A DNA stretch of 64,000 nucleotides from Pseudomonadota bacterium (lineage in GTDB: Bacteria; Desulfobacterota; Desulfobulbia; Desulfobulbales; Desulfocapsaceae), in NCBI GenBank assembly GCA_023412495.1, contig JAEYNP010000139.1, positions 62,001-126,000 of the forward strand, written 5' to 3'. Shown in pieces: positions 60,902 to 64,000 of this stretch. The position numbers and the translations under genes were made by a program. The notes under the pieces are model-generated. The model was not told the origin of the DNA, searched no databases, and worked only from the letters and a program-made list of their open reading frames with translations. Position 1 is the first letter of the stretch, and every line of letters begins with the position of its first letter.

Positions 60902-63900
60902 ATGCAAACGGACGTTCATAAGGCAGATACCTACCGGCCCAGAAACGCGGTGCGGGTCATCACCGCCACCTCCCTTTTCGACGGCCATGACGCCTCGACC
61001 AACATCATGCGCCGCATCATGCAGGACAGCGGCGTTGAGGTCATCCATCTGGCTCACAACCGCTCAGTGCAGGAACTGGTCGATACAGCCATCGCCGAGG
61101 ACGCCCAGGGCATCGCCATGTCAAGCTACCAAGGCGGCCATATGGAATCCTTCAAGTACATGATCGATTTGCTGAAGGAGAAGAACGCCCCCCACATCAA
61201 GGTGTTCGGCGGCGGCGGCGGGGTCATTGTCGCCGACGAGATCAGGGAACTGGAAAACTATGGGGTGGCCAAGATCTATTCCCCTGAGGACGGGGCCTCC
61301 ATGGGACTGCAGGGCATGATCAACCACATGGTCGAAATGCTCGACTTTCCCACCCTGCCCCACCATGATCTCCGGCCAGAGGAACTCGCCTGGAACAATC
61401 CCAAGGCCATCGGCGGCTTCATCACCGCCATGCAGCAGGCCAAGGCCAGCGGCAGCGGCGAGCTCAACCGGCTGAAGGAGATGCTCGTCCCGCTTGCCAA
61501 CAGGAACAATCCCCCGGTCATCGGCATCACCGGCACCGGCGGAGCCGGCAAGTCCTCGCTGACCGACGAGGTGATAGTCCGGTTCCTCCACGATATGAAG
61601 GACATCCACATCGCCGTCATCTGTTGCGACCCGTCGCGCAAGAAGACCGGAGGGGCACTGCTTGGCGACCGCATCCGCATGAATTCGCTGGGCAACTCCG
61701 ACCGGGTCTATATGCGTAGCCTCGCCACTCGCGACTCGGCGAGCGAAATTTCGGAGGCCCTGCCGGAGGCGATTTTGGTAGCCAAGGCCGCGGGCTTCGA
61801 TCTCATCATCGCCGAGACCGCCGGCATCGGCCAGGGAGACTCGAAGATCACCGACATCGCCGACATCTCCATCTACGTCATGACCAGCGAATACGGCGCG
61901 GCTTCGCAGCTGGAGAAGATCGACATGCTCGACTACGCCGATATCATCGTGGTCAACAAGTTCGAGAAGAAGGGCAGCGACGACGCGATCCGCGATATCA
62001 GAAAGCAAGTCCAGCGCAACCGCAAGGAGTGGAGCAAGGCTCCGCAGGAATTCCCTGTCTACGGCACCATCGCCTCGAAGTTCAACGACGACGGCATCAC
62101 CGCCCTCTACCACGGGATCATCGAGGAGCTGGCCAGAAAGTGCGAGCTGGCCCTCCACCCCTCCCTGCCGAAGCCGGCCGGCAAGACATCCTCGTCGAAG
62201 GCCATAGTCATCCCCTCCGAGCGGCTTCGCTACCTCTCGGAGATCGCCCAGACCGTCCGCGACTACCATAAGAAGACCAAAAAGCAGGCGGGGGCGATCC
62301 GGCAGCACCACCACCTCGCCGAGGCGGTGAAACTCATCGAGGGCGAGAGCCATGACGATTACGGCAAGGCCCTGAAACTCCTCAAGACAAAAGCGGACAC
62401 ACTCTCGGAGGCAGTTGCTCCGGATTCCGCCGAACTGCTTCAGAAGTGGGAGAAGACCCGCGCCGACTATGCCGGCGACATGCTGGTCTACACCGTGCGC
62501 AACCGGGAGATCTGCGTGCCGCTCTACACCGAGTCGCTGTCGCATTCGAAGATCAGGAAGATCTCCCTGCCGAAGTATACCGACCCCGCCGACGTCTACA
62601 CCTGGCTTCGCAAGGAGAACCTGCCCGGGTACTTCCCCTACACCGCTGGGGTCTTCCCGATGAAGCGGACCGGCGAGGACCCGACCCGGATGTTCGCCGG
62701 CGAAGGCGGCCCGGCCCAGACCAACCGGCGCTTCAAGCTGCTCTCCGAACACCACGACGCCAAGCGTCTCTCCACCGCCTTCGACTCGGTGACCCTCTAC
62801 GGCTGGGACCCGACGGTCAGGCCGGATATCTACGGCAAGATCGGTACTTCGGGGGTGTCCATCTGCACGCTCGATGACGTCAAGCTCCTCTACAGCGGTT
62901 TCGAACTTTGCGCCCCCACCACTTCGGTATCGATGACCATCAACGGGCCCGCGCCGATAATACTTGCGATGTTCATGAACACCGCCATCGACCAGCAGGT
63001 GGAAAAATTCGTCGCCGATAACAACCGGGCGCCGGACAACGGCGAGTACGAGGAGATCAGGGACATGGTGCTGCAGAACGTCCGCGGCACTGTACAGGCC
63101 GACATCCTCAAGGAAGATCAGGGCCAGAACACCTGCATCTTCTCCATCGAGTTCGCCCTGAAGATGATGGGCGACATCCAGGAGTACTTCATCGAGAAGA
63201 AGGTGAAGAATTTCTATTCGGTCTCCGTCTCCGGCTACCATATCGCCGAGGCGGGCGCCAACCCGATCACCCAGCTGGCGCTGACCCTGTCCAACGGCTT
63301 CACTTATGTGGAGTACTACCTCGCCCGCGGCATGGACATCGACGATTTCGCGCCGAACCTGTCCTTCTTCTTCTCCAACGGCATGGACCCGGAATACACA
63401 GTGATCGGCCGGGTGGCACGGCGCATCTGGGCCATCGCCATGAAGGAGAAATACGGGGCGAAGGCTACTTCCCAGCGTCTCAAGTACCATATCCAGACCT
63501 CGGGCCGCTCGCTGCACAGCCAGGAGATCCAGTTCAACGACACCCGAACCACCCTCCAGGCCCTCTGCGCCATCTACGACAACTGCAACAGCCTGCACAC
63601 CAACGCCTACGACGAGGCGATCACCACTCCGTCGTCGGAATCGGTGCGGCGTGCGCTGGCCATCCAGCTCATCATCAACCGCGAGTGGGGGCTGGCTAAG
63701 AACGAAAATCCCTACCAGGGCAGCTTCATCGTCGAGGAACTGACGGATCTCGTCGAGGAGGCGGTGCTTGCCGAATTCGATCGGATCACCGAGCGAGGCG
63801 GAGTGCTGGGAGCCATGGAGACCGGCTATCAGCGCAGCAGGATCCAGGAAGAGTCGATGTACTACGAGCGGCTCAAGCACTCGGGCGAACTGCCGATCAT

Positions 63901-64000
63901 CGGCGTCAACACCTTCCGCAACCCGGACGCCGACTTCGACGCCCAGGCTGCCACGCTCGAGCTGGCCAGGGCGACGGACGATGACAAGAACGAGCAGATC
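60902..64000 (+). CDS. icmF: Fused isobutyryl-CoA mutase IcmF, cut by right edge
   Basis: IcmF interconverts isobutyryl-CoA and n-butyryl-CoA with adenosylcobalamin; it fuses the mutase with its G-protein chaperone. In the 1033 codons present: B12-binding domain (about 15-145) with [11 protein letters not shown] (lower axial His29), AMSSYQGG and FGGGGGV; a MeaB-like GTPase (about 205-480) with the P-loop [13 protein letters not shown] (209-220) and [11 protein letters not shown]; then the mutase barrel (about 540 on) with [31 protein letters not shown] and [14 protein letters not shown]. The VFP segment is typical of isobutyryl rather than methylmalonyl mutases (RGPY). Only about 60 C-terminal residues should be missing. 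AAGGAG is before the ATG. TetR and ETF neighbours support branched/short-chain acid degradation. Confidence 0.95.
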   Translation, partial: MQTDVHKADTYRPRNAVRVITATSLFDGHDASTNIMRRIMQDSGVEVIHLAHNRSVQELVDTAIAEDAQGIAMSSYQGGHMESFKYMIDLLKEKNAPHIKVFGGGGGVIVADEIRELENYGVAKIYSPEDGASMGLQGMINHMVEMLDFPTLPHHDLRPEELAWNNPKAIGGFITAMQQAKASGSGELNRLKEMLVPLANRNNPPVIGITGTGGAGKSSLTDEVIVRFLHDMKDIHIAVICCDPSRKKTGGALLGDRIRMNSLGNSDRVYMRSLATRDSASEISEALPEAILVAKAAGFDLIIAETAGIGQGDSKITDIADISIYVMTSEYGAASQLEKIDMLDYADIIVVNKFEKKGSDDAIRDIRKQVQRNRKEWSKAPQEFPVYGTIASKFNDDGITALYHGIIEELARKCELALHPSLPKPAGKTSSSKAIVIPSERLRYLSEIAQTVRDYHKKTKKQAGAIRQHHHLAEAVKLIEGESHDDYGKALKLLKTKADTLSEAVAPDSAELLQKWEKTRADYAGDMLVYTVRNREICVPLYTESLSHSKIRKISLPKYTDPADVYTWLRKENLPGYFPYTAGVFPMKRTGEDPTRMFAGEGGPAQTNRRFKLLSEHHDAKRLSTAFDSVTLYGWDPTVRPDIYGKIGTSGVSICTLDDVKLLYSGFELCAPTTSVSMTINGPAPIILAMFMNTAIDQQVEKFVADNNRAPDNGEYEEIRDMVLQNVRGTVQADILKEDQGQNTCIFSIEFALKMMGDIQEYFIEKKVKNFYSVSVSGYHIAEAGANPITQLALTLSNGFTYVEYYLARGMDIDDFAPNLSFFFSNGMDPEYTVIGRVARRIWAIAMKEKYGAKATSQRLKYHIQTSGRSLHSQEIQFNDTRTTLQALCAIYDNCNSLHTNAYDEAITTPSSESVRRALAIQLIINREWGLAKNENPYQGSFIVEELTDLVEEAVLAEFDRITERGGVLGAMETGYQRSRIQEESMYYERLKHSGELPIIGVNTFRNPDADFDAQAATLELARATDDDKNEQI

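Noticed and set aside
61121..63880. 919-codon open frame on the minus strand opposite icmF
   Set aside because: It is an antisense shadow of a GC-rich, well-conserved gene. Composition is biased to Gly, Val, Asp and Leu, with no recognisable domain.

Overview
The window reads as a chromosomal segment of a Gram-negative, motile, anaerobic bacterium. Lipid A genes (lpxD, fabZ, lpxA, lpxI) show an outer membrane. Flavodoxin, ferredoxin, rubrerythrin and two bacteriohemerythrins fit an anaerobe that meets oxygen. SelB indicates selenocysteine use. Two good sigma-54 promoters, very large PAS/GAF hybrid kinases and a butyrate/isobutyrate-type acyl-CoA gene set suggest a Desulfobacterota (deltaproteobacterial) organism, perhaps Desulfobulbales or a relative. 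The taxon is inference; no rRNA or other marker is present.

Layout. 1-0.6 kb: 5' part of a J-domain protein gene cut by the window edge. 0.6-11 kb: a chemotaxis operon on the minus strand, read right to left: CheZ-like/MCP-like cytoplasmic protein, hemerythrin, STAS, CheY, CheA, MCP, CheW, CheR, CheD, CheB, with a sigma-54 promoter upstream. 11.5-17.5 kb: one giant 8xPAS-3xGAF hybrid histidine kinase (minus). 18.3-23.4 kb: MCP plus membrane hybrid kinase operon (plus) behind a second sigma-54 promoter. 23.6-25.8 kb: flavodoxin, Asp-type ferredoxin, rubrerythrin and a second hemerythrin, an oxygen-defence group. 26-31.3 kb: M48 lipoprotein protease, cupin, mpl, HPt protein, tilS. 31.3-41.6 kb: selB, MBL hydrolase, Mrp ATPase, ftsY, djlA-like gene, aminotransferase, der. 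40.5-47.4 kb: amgK/murU-like pair, lpxI, lpxA, fabZ, lpxD and a NamZ-like (DUF1343) muramidase. 47.5-54.5 kb: minus-strand beta-oxidation cluster (thiolase, 3-hydroxyacyl-CoA dehydrogenase, M24 peptidase, Cys-rich unknown, enoyl-CoA hydratase, acyl-CoA dehydrogenase, nitroreductase). 55.2-64 kb: divergent plus-strand cluster (acyl-CoA synthetase, acyl-CoA dehydrogenase, EtfB, EtfA, TetR regulator, IcmF fused isobutyryl-CoA mutase, cut by the right edge).

How the genes work together. The first 23 kb is signal transduction: a full Che pathway with both adaptation arms (CheR/CheB and CheD), plus two hybrid kinases. The 48-64 kb block is a coherent fatty-acid module: activation, dehydrogenation with ETF as electron acceptor, hydration, dehydrogenation, thiolysis, and carbon-skeleton isomerisation by IcmF. 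A TetR gene in the block and a repeated GAGCGCTC-type palindrome in the divergent region suggest local control. Mpl, AmgK/MurU and NamZ together would make up much of a peptidoglycan recycling route, though spread over 20 kb.

The most notable non-gene feature is a palindromic repeat of about 134-164 bp, present four times (11.2, 18.1, 46.1 and 53.1 kb), with terminal inverted repeats and short flanking duplications, so a MITE-like element. Other points worth checking: a CheZ-type D-x-x-x-Q motif in the cytoplasmic MCP-like protein, an MshEN-like tandem repeat inside CheA, a CheR-tether-like C-terminus on the MCP, an Asp in place of a cluster-ligating Cys in the ferredoxin, and an orphan terminator near 26.1 kb. 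No tRNA, rRNA, CRISPR array, prophage or intact transposase was seen.
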